Source of the DNA: Mermis nigrescens
Lineage: Eukaryota > Nematoda > Enoplea > Mermithida > Mermithidae
Direction: 5' to 3'
NCBI GenBank assembly: GCA_036768485.1
Contig: JAVLUZ010000190.1
Span: 386,751 to 450,750 of the forward strand
DNA length: 64,000 bases
Shown here: piece after piece, positions 28,224 through 41,310 of the stretch
Layout of the letters: every line of letters starts with the position of its first letter
Position numbering within the stretch: position 1 is the stretch's first letter
Translations under genes and position numbers: made by a program
The notes under the pieces: model-generated
What the model was told of the DNA's origin: nothing
The model's database searches: none
What the model saw: the letters and a program-made list of their open reading frames with translations, nothing else

Positions 28224-31150
28224 ATAGCAAAGAAAAATGCTCCGATGGAACAAAAAAGATGAATATACATGGACTTGTGGATTACTAAGGATGTAAAAGG
28301 AGGGGACTAGGAAAAAGCTACCTAAAGTCGCAAAATCTGCTAAAAATTACACTTTCTCTAAGCAACGCAAAAAATCGAAGTATATTCTGCGGCCTACACA
28401 TTAAAATAAATATTTAACCATAAAATGATTGAAAAAGTAGCACATTAGCTATGCAGTAGCAATGGGCAATGATGTTGAGTAAACTAACAGTCTTTCTAAG
28501 CCAATTGAATGACTGGTTTAAAACAGTAGATACGCGTAAGTTGACTTGAAACAGACTAAATGTAGGTAGGTACACTAGCATGCCCTTAACGATTGTGTGC
28601 ACTAATCAATCGGCCCCTGCTTTGCTTGCTATAATGCTCAAAATGAAACAACTTTAAATACAGTACCACTTAGTTTTCTATCAATCAGGATACGAAGCTA
28701 GTTAGCGTTGCTACTTGCCAGCAATTAAAAAAATAAATATTACAGATTTCGTTAATACACTCTTATCTGAAACTTTGAACATTATTTAAGAAAGACACTT
28801 TTTTAGAGGCCGCAGAATATACTTCGATTTTTTGCGTTGCTTAGAGAAAGTGTAATTTTTAGCAGGTTTTGCGACTTTAGGTAGCTTTTTCCTAGTCCCC
28901 TCCTTTTACATCCTTAATAATCCACAAGTCCAAGTATATTCATCTTTTTTGTTCCATCAGAGCATTTTTCTTTGCTAGTACACTACTTTTAATTAGCGTG
29001 ATTTCAGTACATCAAAAAAAATAAATATCACATGTCAACCACTTTACACCACTGTTGTGTGCAAACAAAGTGGCATATCACATTTGGTTCCTGGTTCATT
29101 TTTAGACTTGAGATTATGTCCAGACTCATAACCCAGAACTTGACAGAAAAAACAAGACAAAAACACGTTTAACTCCCCGATTTTTTTGACTTTACACCTT
29201 CCGAAAAAGCTAAATACTGATGTAAACAAACGCAATTCGCTCCGACGCTCACCCCTTAGAAAGTACTTTAGTTTTATCCTATTCGACCTCGCCCGACTTC
29301 TGAACAGAGAAAGTGGTGAACAAAAAATGTACAAACACGTATTTTCCACTGTCCACCACATTGCAAACTTTGAAAATCTGAACCTAACGCCCCATTGAAT
29401 ATAAATAAATTCCGTTCGGGCCAGTTTGTTGCCCTTTGATTGTAGTACGTTTGTATGTGCCAAACTTATGTTCCGCAAAATATTTGATATGATTAACCAA
29501 TGAAAATACGAAAAAAACCTGTTTTTTTCGCCCACTTTACTCCTCAGATTTCGAACTTCACACCCCATAAACAACTCAATATTACGGTTTTTTGAACGCG
29601 GCTTGCTTTGACGTGTAGCCATTAGAAGTTACTTTATTTCTATTTAATTCAATTCATCCCAACTCATAACCGAAAAAGTTTGCAGAGAAATCTTGGACAA
29701 AATCTGTTTTTTACTCATCCACTAGAGTGTAAAGTTTAAAACCCTGGTATTAACTGCGTATTCATTGTAGAAAAGTTTGCTGATAAGCACAAGATAGCCC
29801 TTGATCCGTAGTACATATCTGTCAGAAAAATTTCCTAAAACTCATAACCAGAGTTATTGGCAGACATAAACAAGTCGAAAACTCGGCCAAAATGCGTCTT
29901 TTCACCCCCAGATTTTCGCACTCTTCACACTCCCATTCAAGAACTGAGGCGAAATTTAAAAAACAAAAAAGTGCTATCTGCAGAACCTAAATAGATGAAT
30001 AATTCAAATGAAGTGCATGGTTTTGCTAAGAGAATTAAAAATATGAAAAAAGTCAGCATTCAGAAGATTCGAACCATCATTATTTTTTTAAGACCGCATC
30101 CGAGAACGGAGTTGTCAACCACTGCGCTAACTCGACATATCGGAAGATTTCAGCTTGATTATACTATTTTGAAAAATATTCATCATTCTACTGAAGTTTA
30201 AGAATAGTGCATTTATGATGATAAAAATAATTATCTATTAAAGAGGGCCAAAAACCTCTGAAATAAGGAAAATCTGATCAAACAATATGCAATACGGAGT
30301 TATCTATCGGCATTAGAAAATAAGTGTAGGTATAATTCATCGTTCACCTCTTCATACCTCAACAAACACTGGCTGTAGAAAAGTTTAAAGGTTAGATTCG
30401 TTATTCTGACCTTACGGAGAACATTTTAAAAAAATTCATCATCTACGACGTTCTGGGCGCAGAAATGCTTCTCGGTGTAAACTTTACACTTGTGCTAATG
30501 CCGCAATATTGGGTGTATAGAAACAAAATAAGCTGGGATCTGTAACGCTAAGGTCAGGGCACCTTTTAAGCATAATTAGCATGTTCCGCCTACTTAGCGG
30601 AGTAATTGAAGAAATATCGTTTTTCGTCTCGAACCCTTTACACTACAACGATCACAGATAAAGAAATATTGCATTATAAGGAAAACAAAAAAATTCGGTC
30701 TTGAGATTTTGCAACCCTCTACATTATTAAACTGATTGGACTGCACAGAAACCAAAATTGATTTAGATAAGCTGAAGGACACGCAAAGAGTAAAAAACAC
30801 GTATACTTTACACTTTTGTGCAACAACCATCGAGTGTAAAGAAATTTTAAGGTCAGATTCGTAATCTACAGCTCGGGGCAACATTTTGAAAAAAATTGGC
30901 CCTCCGCAAATTATTTGATTTTTTGGTTTACACTTTACACGCTCATTTCATTGCTAGCTCGGTATTGAGTGTAAACAAAAAAAAGACCGACATCGAATTT
31001 TTTATTATCCATCGATTAAAAAAACCGCACCTCCTAGATGTGTGCCGTTATAGCTGTGAGGGGGGAACAAATTTCGCACTCGCTGTGATAAACATATAAG
31101 AAAAAAGGAGGCCAAGTATATTATGGGTAGCGCTATCGCGCAACCTATGA
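28224..31150 (-). mobile_element. Helitron-like element, 2.9 kb
   Basis: Same architecture as 6970-9192: minus-strand start A^TCATAGGTTGCGCGATAGCGC at 31150 and end CTTTGCTAT at 28224 (CTAG with one substitution), preceded by the GCTCC stem-loop. Inverted arms 28224-28386 and 28808-28977. Interior full of GTGTAAA/TTTACAC motifs. A tRNA-like segment lies inside. Confidence 0.65.
30062..30140 (-). ncRNA. tRNA-like SINE fragment
   Basis: On the minus strand a box A (TAGCGCAGTGGTTGAC) and a box B (GGTTCGAATCT) are spaced as in tRNA-derived SINEs, but there is no proper acceptor stem, so not a functional tRNA. It lies in a 390-bp block (about 29950-30345) that the sister copy at 33480 lacks. Confidence 0.5.
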
Positions 31151-32126
31151 TTCTAAGCAGTCCTGTAAGTTATAGAGGTCGTTCCACATTCAAATAAACT
31201 TGGAAACGACATATAACGTACCTACGGGAATTACTTAAGTACTTGGCTACACTTAGCACTGGTCAGGTTGCGAGGGCGAAACGCCGGACTCAACCACACG
31301 ACCCTCAATAACTACGGTCTCAAACTCCTCGGACCTAAATTCGTCCGTACCTACGGAGCTATTGGCAGCTATGCCCTAAAAACCTAACGCAGTAGTAATT
31401 AAGTAGCCCCGGAATTTCGCCCTAGGTTAGTTGACCTATTTGGGACCAAAATAATAATTAACGCGAAAAGATTTGTTAACTTGTTTTTGCCAGAAAATAC
31501 CTATGGCGGAAAACTATTTCTTTTCTGGTTCCTACGAGCACATTGAACAATGAAAACAACAACAAAGAGCTCTCAACCAGCCAGTCATCTTACATAAAAA
31601 TTATGAAACAATTTTATGATTTTCAAATTATAAATTGGGTGTTTGAATTTGCGATAAAGAAAATAATCAAAAGATAGTCACTTGGATTATTTAAGCCGAG
31701 TAATAAAATAACGACCGTCCACCAATTCCAAACTAAACGCGACTAATCTGATCACTATGAAAAAGTTTTGAAAAATGAGCTTGCTAAGCGAGAGTTGTAA
31801 ACCAAGAGAAACTTAAAGTTTAAACCTACCATTAAATTATTAAGAGAGCTATAAAGGATTTTAAACTTTAAGAAAATGGAAAAGGCGGGATGTTGGTAAA
31901 TTAAAAGACAAAGTTTTTCAACAAAAACTCAAAAACTTTACGCACGCAAATATCAAGTATAAGGAACACTAACGCTTAGATTTGGAAGTAAAATAAATGT
32001 GTAGTATAAACTACATATTAACAACAAGTGAATAGTGCAAAGTTTACACAACTACTAGGTGTAGAGAAAACTAACAGTCAGATTCCCAATTCTGATTTTA
32101 CGTAGAACATTTTGCAAAAAAATTAA
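31151..32126. other. Mostly unclassified intergenic DNA with one open minus-strand segment
   Basis: Bases 31253-31375 on the minus strand could be a terminal exon: TTTTTAG acceptor, 40 open codons (SEEFETVVIEGRVVESG) and TAA. No partner exon or homology recognised. The remainder is AT-rich with no feature seen. Confidence 0.3.
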
Positions 32127-32470
32127 GCTTCAGCAAGGCTCTAGAACTAAAGTTAATATGCAGTGTAAACCTTACACAACCACAGAGTGTAATGAAGACT
32201 TTAATCGGATTCGTAATTCTAATATTTCTCAGATATCACGATAAAGATTTATGATAAAACTGAGTCTCCACAATAACTCGAAAACAAATAAATATCAGTT
32301 GCAAACTACTTTACACCACTGTTGAGTGTAAGCAAACGCGCTCAACTAGCGTCTCACATTTGATTCCTGGTACATTTTTAGACTTTAGAAAAAGTCAAGC
32401 TTCTACTAGGCTCTAGAACTAAAGTTAATATGCAGTGTAAACTTTACACAACCACAGAGTGTAAAGAAAA
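32127..32470 (+). repeat. 269-bp tandem duplication of GTGTAAA-rich sequence
   Basis: GGCTCTAGAACTAAAGTTAAT followed by ATGCAGTGTAAAC occurs at about 32139 and 32408. Diverged homologues are at 63400-63480 in the other orientation. Confidence 0.6.
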
Positions 32471-32561
32471 TTTCAGTCGGATACGTAATTCTGATATTAC
32501 TCTGATATTACGATCAACATTTATGAAAAAATTAAGTCTCCACAATGGCCCGAGGACAAAT

Positions 32562-34282
32562 AAATATCACATGTTAACCACTTTACACCACTATTGTGTG
32601 CAAACAAACTGGCGTATCACATTCGGTTTCTGGTTCATTTTTAGACTTAAGATTATGTCCAGACTCATAACCCAGAACTTGGCAGAAAAAAACAAGACAG
32701 AAACACGTTTAACTCCCCCATTTTTTTGACTTTACACCTCCCGAAAAAGAATATTGATGTAAACAAACGCAATTCGCTGTGACGCGTATCCCTTAGAAAG
32801 TACTTTATTTTTATCCTATTCGACCTCGCCCGACTTCTGAACAGAGAAAGTGGCGAACAAAAAATAGACAAACACGTATTTTCCACTGTCAACCACATTG
32901 TAAACTTTAAAAATTTGAACCTAACGCCTCATTGAATGTAAATAAATTCGGTTCGGGCCAGTTTGTTGCCCTTTGATTGTAGTACGTTTGTATGTGCCAA
33001 ACTTATGTTCCGCAAAATATTTGATATGATTTACCAATCAAAATACGAAAAAAACCTGTTTTTCGCCCATTTTACACCTCAGATTTCGAACTTTACACCC
33101 CATAAACAACTCAATATTATGTTTTTTTGAACGCGGCTAGCTTCGACGTGTAGCCATTAGAAGTTACTTTATTTCTATTTTATTTAATCCATCCCAACTC
33201 ATACTTGAGAAAGTTGGCAGAGAAATCTTGGACAAAATCTGTTTTTTTACTTATCCACTAGAGTGTAAAGTTTAAAACCTGGTACTAACTGCGTATTGAT
33301 TGCAGAAAAGTTTGCTGGTAAGCACAAGATAGCCCTTGATCCGTAGTACATTTCTGTCAGAAAAAATTTCCTAAAACTCATAACCGGAGTTATTGGCAGA
33401 CATAAATAAGTCGAAAACTCGGCCAAAATGTGTCTTTTCACCCCCAGATTTTCGCACTCTTTACACACCCATTCGAGAACTGCCTCTTCATACCTCAACA
33501 AACAGTGGCTGTAGAAAAGTTTAAAGGTCAGATTCGTTATTCTGACCTTACGGATAACATTTTAAACAAAAAATTCATCATCCACGACGCTCTGGGCGCG
33601 AAAATGCTTCTCGGTGTAAACTTTACACTTATGCTAATACCGCAATATTGGGTGTATAGAAACAAAATAAACTGGGATCTGTAACGCTAAGGTCAGGGCA
33701 CCTTTTAAGCATAATTAGCATGTTCCGCCTACTTAGCGGAGTAGTTGAAGAAATATCGTTTTTCGTCTCGAACCCTTTACACTAAAACGATCACAGATCA
33801 AGAAATATTGCGTTATAGAAGAAAAAAATTCGTGTTTTGAGATTTTGCAACCCTCTACCTTATAAAACTGATTGGACTGCACAGAAACCAAAATTGAGTT
33901 AGATAAGCTGAAGGACACGCAAAGAGTAAAAAACACGTATACTTTACACTTTTGTGCAACAACCATTGAGTGTAAAGAAATTTTAAGGTCAGATTCGTAA
34001 TCTACAGCTTAAGGGCAACATTTAAAAAAATTGGCCCTCCGAAAAATATTTGATTTTTCGCTTTACACTTTACACGCTCATTGCTAACTCAGTATTGAGT
34101 GTAAACAAAAAAACACGGGCATCGGATTTTTTAATTATCCATCGATTAAAAAAACCGCACCTCCCAGGTGTGTGCCATTGCTGCTGTGAGGGGGGGACAC
34201 AAATTTCGCACTCGCTTTGATAAACATATAAGAAAAAAGGAGGCTAAGTATATTATAGGTGGCGCTATCGCGCAACCTATGA
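32562..34282 (-). mobile_element. Helitron-like element, partial second copy
   Basis: Aligns with 29014-31150 except for a deletion of about 390 bp at 33480. The right end has the same palindrome (GGTGGCGCTATCGCGCAACC) and terminal CTATGA|T at 34282, again with A before TC on the minus strand. The left boundary is unclear. Confidence 0.65.
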
Positions 34283-34362
34283 TAGTGACTTAAATTTAAA
34301 TATGCCAGTGTGACTAAAATTTCATTATCTTTTAACAATACAATAAATTTTGCAACAGGAGA

Positions 34363-34707
34363 ATGATTTGGATGTTTGAAAGCCTTAACAATGTTGCCGA
34401 ACTGCTTGATATGACCAGCGTTCGCATCCGTTATTGAGCATGCTCCGCTTCGGGAAGATGAATCGGTCAAGGTTAAGCTGCTATCATTTCGAGAATATTT
34501 TGAGAATACATGGCTTAATGGAAATTACCCAATCAACTTGCGGTGCCCATGGGATAACATTGGCCCAAGGACGACAAATTCATGCGGAAGGGTACCACAA
34601 TCGCTTAAACATGGTTGACTTGCGCGATATGAATTTAGCGGTGCGAAATTTTTTGCATTTGCTCCAGCCATTGCACAATCGCGATCAAATACGCGTTCGA
34701 AATTTGC
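34363..34707 (+). pseudogene. Mutator-like (MULE) transposase remnant, C-terminal region
   Basis: In shifting frames it reads KALTMLPN, REYFENTWLNGNYP, PRTTN and AEGYHNRLN, the typical C-terminal landmarks of MULE-family transposase proteins (YFE.TW...YP, RTNN..EGWHN.LN). At least two frameshifts and stops make it non-functional. It is cut at 34707 by an insertion; the rest is at 40852. Confidence 0.7.
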
Positions 34708-34738
34708 GCCGGTGTCACACCTTAAAGTGTCCGGCACC

Positions 34739-37700
34739 TTAAGAGTCAATTTCTGTAACGTTCACCCCGGCGGCGGACAGTCAAAAATTAACCTATCCTC
34801 ATTTTAACTTATAATGTACAGTTTTTAATTCCAAGCAACATGGTGCAAAGCGTTTTGTACAAAAACCATTTCCCGCTTGGAACATAAACCTCAAAGTTTG
34901 AAAAATCGACACTTCTTGTTAAAAAAGAGTAGATTTACTTTTATGACTATAATTTCTTAACAACGCAAGATATCAGGGTCAAATTTTTTTTAAATGAAAG
35001 AACAAGATTTTTCTATGAGTCATTTCTTTGATAAGTTAACAAGATTGACATGTTCAGGAATTATGTAAGACTAAATATGAAAAAGTTTGACTATGTGCAC
35101 TAAAAAATTTCACATTTTGTCCTATAACTCCTATACTAGATGCGGGTGATTCCCAAAATTTTAGAAGGATGTGGCACTTAGATGTGACATATATTTGGCA
35201 AAAAATAAAAAAATTAAAGGACCACTTTTTGAGCAATGAGTCTTCACGCAAGACCATTTATTGCGAGTTACACAATTGTTCTTGCCCAAAACTTTTCTTT
35301 TAGACGTTATATCTCGCAAGTAAGATAAGACCAACTCTCAAAATTTTGGTTAAATAATTTACTTAGTCTTATGATGTTATTGGCAAAAGAATATGAAAGT
35401 TGTCAAATTTCTGATTGAACAGTGGCCCTTAGCGTAAGTGCAAGTCGGGTCTTTCCATGTCAAGTGAACCAACGCTCCCAGTCGACCATCTCCAATCTGC
35501 ATGAAATTTTGCACAGAAGTAGTCCCTGGTCTTAAACTAAACTGGGCGAAATATTAGATTCTAATATGCTTTTGTTCAAAAGTTACAGGCTTAGGTATAC
35601 TGGGCCATCTTGCAATGATCACGCGCATGCTCCATAATCCCGCAACTTTTATTGCTTGTTTTTTCAGTTTGGATCGATGAAGAAGGATTAAATTTAGTTG
35701 ACTAGGACAACTTTTTGTGCCAAATATAGTCGTGCAAATAAAAAAGCAATTGAAATCAAACTTGAATTGCAAATTGATGCCAAAGTTGAGCAAAAAAATC
35801 AGTTTTTCAAATGAAGACCATACTTTAAGCACAAATTACGCAAGATGCTGGTATTTAAATCCATCAATAATTTACCTAAAAGTAGTCTACATTAGTGTCC
35901 CTATGTGCTTGATTCCAAAAATTCAGGACTTATGCTTCTGAAACCATAGGATAACAAAAATGTCGAAAAATTTTATATGCAAATTTTACCCTATCTTCAG
36001 CAGCAAAAATCAGAATATGGCTCATTTTTAATTTTTTTCTTTTTTGTTTTGTTTTGAAGAGCATTGTTTCTTCTACTTAATTCATTGTTTTTCATCTTGT
36101 GCCCGAGCCTTGTGGGTAGAAAAATAGCTCTTATTCTCAAGGTTACTCCTCGCACGCAATGCATATATTGTGAGAGAATGTGTACTTTGCCTAGATTTAT
36201 ATTGAGCTTGTAATACAATAAAGTAGTAATGTTTGACACCTGAGAATGTCTTATTGTGTATTTAGTATTTATCTAGTATTTATTTATCTATATTAATTTG
36301 TCTAGTATTTACCCGTCCATCATGAACTGATGCTAAATTTGGCCAGAAAATTTATGATGAAAAATCATAAATTTTCTGGCCAAATTTAGCATCACTTCAT
36401 GATGGACGGGTAAATACTAGACAAATAAATATAGATAAATGAAATACTAGATAAATACTAAATACACAATAAGACATTCTCAGGGTGTCAAACATTACTA
36501 CTATTGTATATAAATCTAGGCAAAGTACATTCTCTCACAATGCATTGCGTGCGAGTAACCTTGAGATAAGCACTCCCGAGGCCGGACAAGATGAAAACAA
36601 TGAATTGAGTAGAAGAAACAATGCTCTTCAAAACAAAGCAAAAAAGAAAAAAATTAAAAATGACCCACATTCTGATTTTTGCTGCTGAAGATAGGGTAAA
36701 ATTTGCATATAAATTTTTTTCGGCATTTTTGCCATCCTCTGGTTCCAGAAGCATAACTCCTGAATTTTCGGAATTGAGCACACGTAGAGACACTAATGTA
36801 GACTACTTTTAGGAAAATTATTGATGGATTTAAGTACCAGCATCTTGCGTAATTTGTGCTTAAAGTATGGTCTTCATTTGAAACACTGATTTTTTTTGCT
36901 CAACTTTAGCATCAATTTGCAATTTAAGTTTGATTTCAATTGCTTTTTTATTTGCACGACTATATTTGGCACAAAAAAGTTGTCCTAGTCAACTGAATTT
37001 TATCCTTCTTCATCGATTCAAACTGAAAAACAAGCAATAAAAGTGGAGGGATTATGGAGCATGCGCGTGATCTTTGCAAGATGGCCCAGTATACCAAAGC
37101 CTGTAACTTTTAAACAAAAGCATATTGGAATCTAATATTTTGCCCAGTTTAGTTTAAGACCAGGGGCTACTTATGTGCAAAATTTCATGCAGATTGGAGA
37201 TGGTCGACTGGGAGCGTTGGGTCACTTGTCATGGAATGACCCGACTTGCACTTACGCTAAGGGCCACTGTTCAATCAGAAATTTGACAACTTTCATATTC
37301 TTTTGCCAATAACATCATAAGACTGAGTAAATTATTTAACCAAAATTTTGAGAGTTGGTCTTATCTTACTTGCGAGATATAACGTCAAAAAGAAAACTTT
37401 TGGGCTAGAACAATTGTTTAACTCACAATAAATGGTCTTGCGTGAAGACTCATTGCTCAAAAAGTGGTCCTTTAATTTTTTTATTTTTGCCAAATATATG
37501 TCACATCTAAGTGCCACATCATACTAAAATTTTGAGAATCACCCGCATCTAGTATAGGAGTTATAGGACAAAATGTGAAATGTTTTAGTGCACATAGTCA
37601 AACTTTTTCATATTCAGTCTTACATAATTTCTCAACCCGTCAAACTTGTGGACTTATCAAAGTGATAATTCAAAGCCAAAATGTTGCTCTTTCATTTAAA

Positions 37701-37958
37701 AAATATTGACTCTAATATCCTGCGTTGTTAAGAAGTTATAATCATAGAAGTAAATCTACTCTTTTTGACAAAAAGTGTCGATTTTTAAAACTTTGAGGTT
37801 GATGTTCCAAGCGAAAAATGGTTTTTGTACAAACGCTTTACACCATGTTGCTCAGAATAAAAAACTGTACAACATACGTCAAAATGAGGATAGGTTATTT
37901 TTTAACTGTCCGCGCTTACTACATCGCTGGGTTGATTCTTACAGAAATTGACTGTTAA
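34739..37958. repeat. 3.2-kb near-perfect palindrome (foldback element)
   Basis: Arms of about 1.6 kb (to 36358 and from 36364) around a 5-base spacer GAAAA. The outer pair is TTAAGAGTCAATTTCTGTAA / TTACAGAAATTGACTGTTAA. Arms differ by scattered substitutions and small indels. No ORF with coding character in either arm. Confidence 0.85.
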
Positions 37959-38040
37959 AGTGTCCGGCCGGACACTTTAAGGCACCTTAAAGTGTCCGGG
38001 TTTACCTTAAAGTGTCCGGGCCACAATAACGTACTCAAAA

Positions 38041-38679
38041 GCTAGAAAACATGTATTTTAATATTGGGATAGAGTGGGCATCATACGTAGACGTAAAAGG
38101 ATAGGGTTTGAACCCCCAAAATCCAAAGTCTCTCTCAAAATTGGTAGATCCGTAGAATTGAATAATTTAGCGTTTTTTGCAGTTATGCTCCATCTGACTG
38201 TCAGAATTTGGCCCACTGCCCGTGTAAAGTAGCACGCATTTACCAACCCAAAGTGTTGGGTTGGGTTCGCCGACCATTAGGGGGATAGGGGGAGTGCGCG
38301 AACTTCAATTTTTATCCAAAAATTGAAAGAATGCACCTAAAGTGGCTAGAAATCGCAAGTGTTTGCACAAAATCGGGTAGAGGGGAATAAACAATTTATG
38401 TTTATTTATATTTATTTTTTATATTTACGACTTTGATTATGGGATTCTCCACCCCTTGTTACATGTATGAATGATAGTATGGTGGGTAATATATAAAATG
38501 AAGTATTAGCATGTCTTTTTAGAATCATGAGTGATTGGAACCGTGTGCTGTTTACTTGCCTTTTCATATTAAAACAGAAGACTGATCAGTTTATATATTG
38601 CTAAATCATAGTATTATGCTACTCAATTTGAATACTGTTTGCTGCATATTCTAACAATTTTCTTATGAACACTGTAGCA
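38041..38679. other. Unclassified sequence
   Basis: Between the TTAAAGTGTCCGG cluster and the hAT-like element; AT-rich, no feature recognised. Confidence 0.4.
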
Positions 38680-40544
38680 CAGAGGCGTAGCCAGGATTTT
38701 GGTTCGGGGGGGCATGAACAAAAATTTTTTAAGACTACTTTTGCATTGAATGCCAGTAATGTTATGTATAGTAAAACTTAATTATTTTACCTTCAGTAGT
38801 GTAGCTGGTCTTCAAAAGTCTTTGTACATTTTGTAGACACAAATTTTTGCGTACTATAATATGGCACGGTAGCGATTTTAGGGTGGTAAAAACAGTTGTC
38901 CGACTTTTGGTAGTATATTTTAGCTAATTTTTGGGTCTCTAAGGGTAAAAATCACTAATAATCGTCTTATAACGGCGCGAAGCGCTGAAAAATTTGACAT
39001 TTTTCCTTTTTAAATGCAATTTCTGCCAGTATAAAGATATATAGAATACACAATTACTCATCTCGGCGCGAAGCGCCGAAAAGTTTTACGAATTTTAGAC
39101 CTTTTTTGCAATTTTTGTCTTCCCAAAAATCTTTGTATCTGTACAAAGACGGTGGTCCCGAAAAGTCTTTGTACATCGGGAAAAATCTTTGCTGAATAGA
39201 AAAAACGCTGATGTATCCTAGCTAATTTATGGGTTTCAGACGATCAAAAATACAAAAAGTGTAAAGCGGCTCGAAGTGCCGAAAATTTTTGGAATTTCTA
39301 CCGTTCTAATGTAGAATTTACGACCTTTCTATTGACGAACATTTCGGAAATTATAAGTGGCGCAAAGTGCCGAGAAATTTAGTCATTTTTTACCGCCCTC
39401 AACATTTTGTAGCCCTGTGAATACTAATAGTCTGACAGAGCAGAAAATTATCAAATTTGTACGAAAAAATTTTGATAGTTCAAGCTTCTAACAAGAAAAC
39501 TGCGGATTACTATTTTTAAAGATATTTTGAGTGATTCAGGCTTTTAAACGCAATGCCGGAGCTTTACTAAAAGAAAGAACAGTAACTAGCGGCGCTATGC
39601 GCCGGAAAATTTTGACGTTTTTGCACTTTAAACTCAATTTACACTGCTTAAATCATACAAAAAATACAAATTAATGCCGGCGCGAAACGGCGGAAATTTT
39701 TAGAAATTCTCACCTCTTTTACCTGGCTTGTTCTCCCAAAAATCTCGTTGCACATGTGCAACGAGATTTTACGGATGCGGGGGTCTGGGATGGTGCGCTC
39801 AAGCGTTCCCAGCGGGATCCGGTACAGAGTCCCGGAAAATTTTGTAAAAAAGCATTTTAATGTTAAATAGTAACGTTGAAATTTTCGAAAAATCGGCTAA
39901 ATCTCGATTCTGAATCAAGCAAGCCCAAAAACACTTGAAATTGATGAACTTCTACATTGCACAAAACTTCAGCAACGGGTCGCTGCCAATAAGATATAGG
40001 AACATGTGTCAATGAAAATTTTGTTCTTACCATTTTCAGGCCCGTTCGTGGCCTTCTTATTAACAAGATGCAGTTCAGAAAACAGGAAATGCGCAAAAAC
40101 ATAAAAGAAAATTTGGCCATTTCTTTCATTTAAAATAGGATTATTTGTCCTTGTAAAAATAGACAAACAAATCAAAGAATAGACAAACTGGTACACAAAA
40201 GACAAACAAAGCAGAGAATAGACAAACTGGTACTTAATCATTTTCGTACTTTTACTATTATTATGCTCAACAAGCATGCGAAGATTCAATCAATGAACAA
40301 ATAGTGCATTAAATTACTAAAGTGATGTGAAGTGCTGGATTATTCAGCTGATTCAGCTTTTTAATTCATTAGATCTCAATAAATAATAATGACTCGGCGC
40401 GAAGCGCCGGAAAATTTTGACGTTTTTGCCTTTTTGAACTCAGTTTTCTGGACACACATTATTGCAACAGAAAAATCAACAACATTTCTGAGAAAATTTC
40501 GGGGGGTGGCATGTGCCCCCAATGCCCCCCTGGCTACGCCTATG
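38680..40544. mobile_element. 1.9-kb non-autonomous hAT-like element
   Basis: Ends CAGAGGCGTAGCCAGGATTTT and CCCCCCTGGCTACGCCTATG form inverted termini; flanks CTGTAGCA (38672-38679) and TTGTAGCA (40545-40552) are an 8-bp duplication with one mismatch. The interior holds three exact GCGAAGC hairpins, TTTGTAC motifs and a short AGACAAACAAAGCAGAGAAT minisatellite (40150-40235). No transposase ORF. Confidence 0.8.
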
Positions 40545-40851
40545 TTGTAGCATCATAAGTAATCAATTATTAACGCGATAAAACTATAAACAGTAATATC
40601 ATCCACTGCATAAATCTTATTCTTCGTAATGTATCGGCTTGCTTGTATTTATGTAACCTCAATACATTGTATAAGGTACGTATATGTACACGCATACTGA
40701 CTTAATTGTACAGCGAGTGATATGCGTGGGCGTACATGCGTACGTATACTCAGCGTAACCCGGACACTTTAAGGCAGAGCCGGACACTTTAAGGTGCCTT
40801 TGTGTCCGGCCGGACACATAAGGTACGGACACTTTAAGGTGCGACACCGGC

Positions 40852-41018
40852 ACATTTTTGAGCCAAAAGGCGCGATCCTACCTACATATGTTGAATTGAT
40901 GAGCGCATCGAAGCAGCAAATCAGCATTTATGTACTTAATCAAACAGGTCGCATTTGGAATGTACCCGACTTCGATGCTGCTACTATGGCTCCCGATCTA
41001 TTTCAATTCTTAATGGCA
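40852..41018 (+). pseudogene. MULE transposase remnant, extreme C-terminus
   Basis: Continues the remnant left of the 34708-40851 insertion, reading PTYVELMSASKQQISIYV and ending at TAA (41019-41021). Assignment rests on position and the RDPxYVEL-like motif of some MULE proteins. Confidence 0.45.
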
Positions 41019-41265
41019 TAAAATGATGCCTGGGATTCTTATTTAGGGACCTTGGCGCTCTCAAATCCAATAACGCAACCAGCCTTTAATTCCTCCGGGG
41101 TTGATAAATGGAAAGCTACACTTGTGTGGCGAAGGTTAAAGCCCTTGGGAGTCGCGACCCCTTACGGTATCTCAGCGAGAATCACACCTCGGTGTGTTGG
41201 TAATACTCAGTATTAGATGGAAAGCCAATCTTTAATCATTTTTTCTTAACCTTTATTGGCCTTAT

Positions 41266-41310
41266 GCTGGCCATCTGAATTTGCTGACCATCTGAATACG
41301 CTGGCCATCT
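41266..41310 (+). repeat. 17-bp minisatellite, left part
   Basis: Two full units and 11 bases of a third, cut by the GGGGCCGG element. Confidence 0.75.

Larger units (their letters stand above)
34708..40851. mobile_element. 6.1-kb nested insertion splitting the MULE remnant
   Basis: Outer inverted ends GCCGGTGTCACACCTTAAAG (left) and CTTTAAGGTGCGACACCGGC (right), with further GGACACTTTAAGG copies inside at 37966-38025 and 40758-40800. Flanks AAATTTGCG and ACATTTTTG agree at 7 of 9 positions, compatible with a decayed 9-bp duplication. It contains the 3.2-kb palindrome and the 38680 hAT-like element. Confidence 0.55.

Noticed and set aside
34135..34470. Minus-strand 111-codon open frame
   Set aside because: Spans the Helitron end and the MULE remnant junction, and the MULE similarity is on the plus strand.
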